Positions 62,681-64,000 of a stretch of DNA of 64,000 nt are shown here, one piece after another. The notes beneath the pieces were generated by a model. It made no database searches, was not told the origin of the DNA, and saw nothing but the letters and a program-made list of their open reading frames with translations. Made by a program: the position numbers and the translations under genes. The stretch is from Lacimicrobium alkaliphilum (GTDB lineage Bacteria > Pseudomonadota > Gammaproteobacteria > Enterobacterales > Alteromonadaceae). The stretch is taken from positions 124,001 through 188,000 of the forward strand of contig NZ_NISX01000007.1 of NCBI RefSeq assembly GCF_002591895.1, written 5' to 3'. The first letter of the stretch is position 1. Each line of letters opens with the position of its first letter.

Positions 62681-63382
62681 TTACATTACTATGGACAGAA
62701 TGCCGGCACACAAAGCCACCAGCAAAATCATATAGCGAACGTGATACGCGTTGATCCGTTTGCTCAGATACCAGGACAGGGCCAGGCCGGCAAGCAAGGC
62801 CGGGATTGATTGTAAGAACAGCAATAAATCGCTGTACCCTGCAATATTGGTGAGCCATAACAGACAAATACCAAATAGGTTGATATAGAGGAAAAACACA
62901 CTCAGGTTAGCTTTGATTTCACTATGCTCAGCGTCCTGATACAACAATCCCATGGGTGCCCCCCCAGCAGAGGTGGTCGTTCCCATAAATCCGGAGAGGG
63001 CGCCAGCAACGAGGTTAGTACGCCGGTTAATAGCAGGCCGTACGCCCAACAAAGACAACAGCACGGCCAGAATAATTAGTACCCCAAATAACAGCGGATA
63101 ATGTTCGGTATCCAGCCACCACATCAATACGCCTGCGGCTGACACCCCAATGGTACCGCCAACAATGGCAAAGCCGGTCAATCGGGTATCGATTGCTTCC
63201 CGATTGGTAATAGATATGAGCAGGGTCAGTAACAGTGCATTAAGAATCATCGGTGCCGGCACATACTCGGGGGCGATTAAAAACAGCAATGGCGCACAAA
63301 ACAGCCCGAGGCCGAAACCCAGTAAACCTTGCAGGCAGGCGCCGCATAACAGCACCAGATTAATAAGCAGCAAATCTGACAA
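62681..63382 (-). CDS. TSUP (TauE/SafE) family permease
   Basis: A 233-residue membrane protein with eight or so helices. The N-terminal GACLQGLLGFGLGLFCAPLL and the mid-repeat GALSGFMGTTTSAGGAPMGL are the paired glycine-rich motifs of sulfite/sulfoacetate exporters (TauE/SafE). The substrate cannot be named. The start is TTG with GGGG about 6 bases upstream; no ATG fits the family length. Confidence 0.82.
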   Translation of the reverse strand: MSDLLLINLVLLCGACLQGLLGFGLGLFCAPLLFLIAPEYVPAPMILNALLLTLLISITNREAIDTRLTGFAIVGGTIGVSAAGVLMWWLDTEHYPLLFGVLIILAVLLSLLGVRPAINRRTNLVAGALSGFMGTTTSAGGAPMGLLYQDAEHSEIKANLSVFFLYINLFGICLLWLTNIAGYSDLLLFLQSIPALLAGLALSWYLSKRINAYHVRYMILLVALCAGILSIVM

Positions 63383-63503
63383 TCAGCGCCCCGGTATCCT
63401 GAAAACAATCACTATAAAATTACTATTATAATATAAAATACAAAATTAAAAATCCACACTAACCTGCTGTCAGGTTATATGTGCGATTGCTGACACACAT
63501 CAA

Positions 63504-64000
63504 TCAGACCCATCCCCCGTCAACAATAATACTTTGCGACGTCAGCATGTTGCTGTCGTCCGCAGCAAGAAAGAGGGCGGTATTGACAATGTCATCAGGC
63601 ACCAGCGTCTTCTTGATACACTGATGATGATGGATGTCTTTGACCGTATCGGCATCCAGCCACCGCGTGAGCTGACGTTCTGTCATCACCCAACCCGGGA
63701 TCAGACTGTTGACCCTGATATTATCTTCACCGTGACGGCCGGCCAGCGTGCGGGTCAGGCCTTCTATCGCGGCCTTAGCGGTAGTGTAAGCTGGCATACA
63801 TCCCTGTTTAAGACGCCAGCTGATCGAACCAAGGTTAATGATACTGCCCCCACCAAGCCGCTGCATCTGCGGGATCACGGCCTGCGCAGCAAAGAAACAG
63901 GGGCGCAGGTTTACTGCCATGCGATCGTCCCAGTATTCAACGCTCAGCGTTTCAAGGTCATGACGGGTATCATCGGCAGCATTGTTGATCAGTACGCCGA
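63504..64000 (-). CDS. Short-chain dehydrogenase/reductase (cut by window edge)
   Basis: The frame runs to the right edge, so the N-terminal cofactor-binding part is missing. Visible are the NNAA motif (VLINNAADDTRHDLE), the Ser region INLGSISWRL, the catalytic YTTAKAA (YxxxK), and IRVNSLIPGWV followed by FLAADDSNMLTSQSIIVDGG near the end. It is a classical SDR that oxidises or reduces an alcohol or carbonyl with NAD(P). The ATG at 63920 is internal, not the start. Confidence 0.9.
   Translation of the reverse strand, partial: GVLINNAADDTRHDLETLSVEYWDDRMAVNLRPCFFAAQAVIPQMQRLGGGSIINLGSISWRLKQGCMPAYTTAKAAIEGLTRTLAGRHGEDNIRVNSLIPGWVMTERQLTRWLDADTVKDIHHHQCIKKTLVPDDIVNTALFLAADDSNMLTSQSIIVDGGWV

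Overview
The window reads as chromosomal DNA of a marine or aquatic gammaproteobacterium, most likely of the Alteromonadaceae type. The reasons are two TonB-dependent receptors, a PepSY reductase-like locus, a PEP-CTERM gene beside a PrsT-type TPR protein, a B-family DNA polymerase II, a short class I adenylate cyclase homologue, a Dld-II type lactate dehydrogenase and YqjDEK-like envelope genes. No rRNA, tRNA, CRISPR array, prophage or complete insertion sequence was seen. The species assignment is inference.

Layout. 0-5.4 kb: an AidB-type acyl-CoA dehydrogenase cut by the left edge, a thioredoxin-fold protein, and a Fur-type siderophore uptake operon (receptor, membrane protein, PepSY protein). 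5.4-15.3 kb: an S9 peptidase, a beta-propeller lipoprotein, msrB, a class I adenylate cyclase-like gene, an OmpA-family lipoprotein and a flavin/Fe-S lactate dehydrogenase. 15.4-23.6 kb: a peptidoglycan amino-sugar salvage locus (MurR-like regulator, NamZ, MurQ, a BadF-type kinase, a sodium symporter and a secreted NagZ), in which a non-PTS transporter plus kinase seems to replace MurP. Composite intergenic repeats lie on both sides of the catabolic genes. 23.6-24.5 kb: repeats and the debris of a tandem duplication of the nagZ / choice-of-anchor-A gene pair. 24.5-28.4 kb: the PEP-CTERM protein and PrsT. 28.8-32.8 kb: one operon holding pxpABC (5-oxoprolinase) between the two halves of a D-glutamate cyclase-like protein. 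32.9-34.9 kb: a GH18 chitinase and a formyltransferase.

35.0-42.4 kb is the most striking part. It holds a block of small envelope-stress genes (lmo0937-type membrane peptide, BON lipoprotein, YqjD/E/K-like trio, DUF4398 and OmpA lipoproteins, CsbD-like protein), a free GGDEF diguanylate cyclase and three Crp/Fnr-family regulators, two of them close paralogues. Nine promoters in this block carry the same 14-16 bp palindrome (consensus GTGCGCYRGCGCRC; two copies are degenerate). Each is centred 31-32 bp upstream of a plausible -10 hexamer, the class II (-41.5) position of Crp/Fnr activators. This looks like a compact, self-contained regulon controlled by the resident Crp/Fnr proteins.

42.7-49.7 kb: a DUF2891 protein, an AbiE type IV toxin-antitoxin pair with two palindromic operators, a membrane-anchored AraC regulator, a DUF2306 protein, an NlpC/P60 protein and a LysR reduced to its DNA-binding domain. 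49.9-59.9 kb: a peptide-scavenging type locus (TonB receptor, MFS transporter, lipoprotein, M1 metallopeptidase, a C39-like gene broken by one stop codon, LysR and an amidase). 60-64 kb: DNA polymerase II, a TauE/SafE permease and a short-chain dehydrogenase cut by the right edge.
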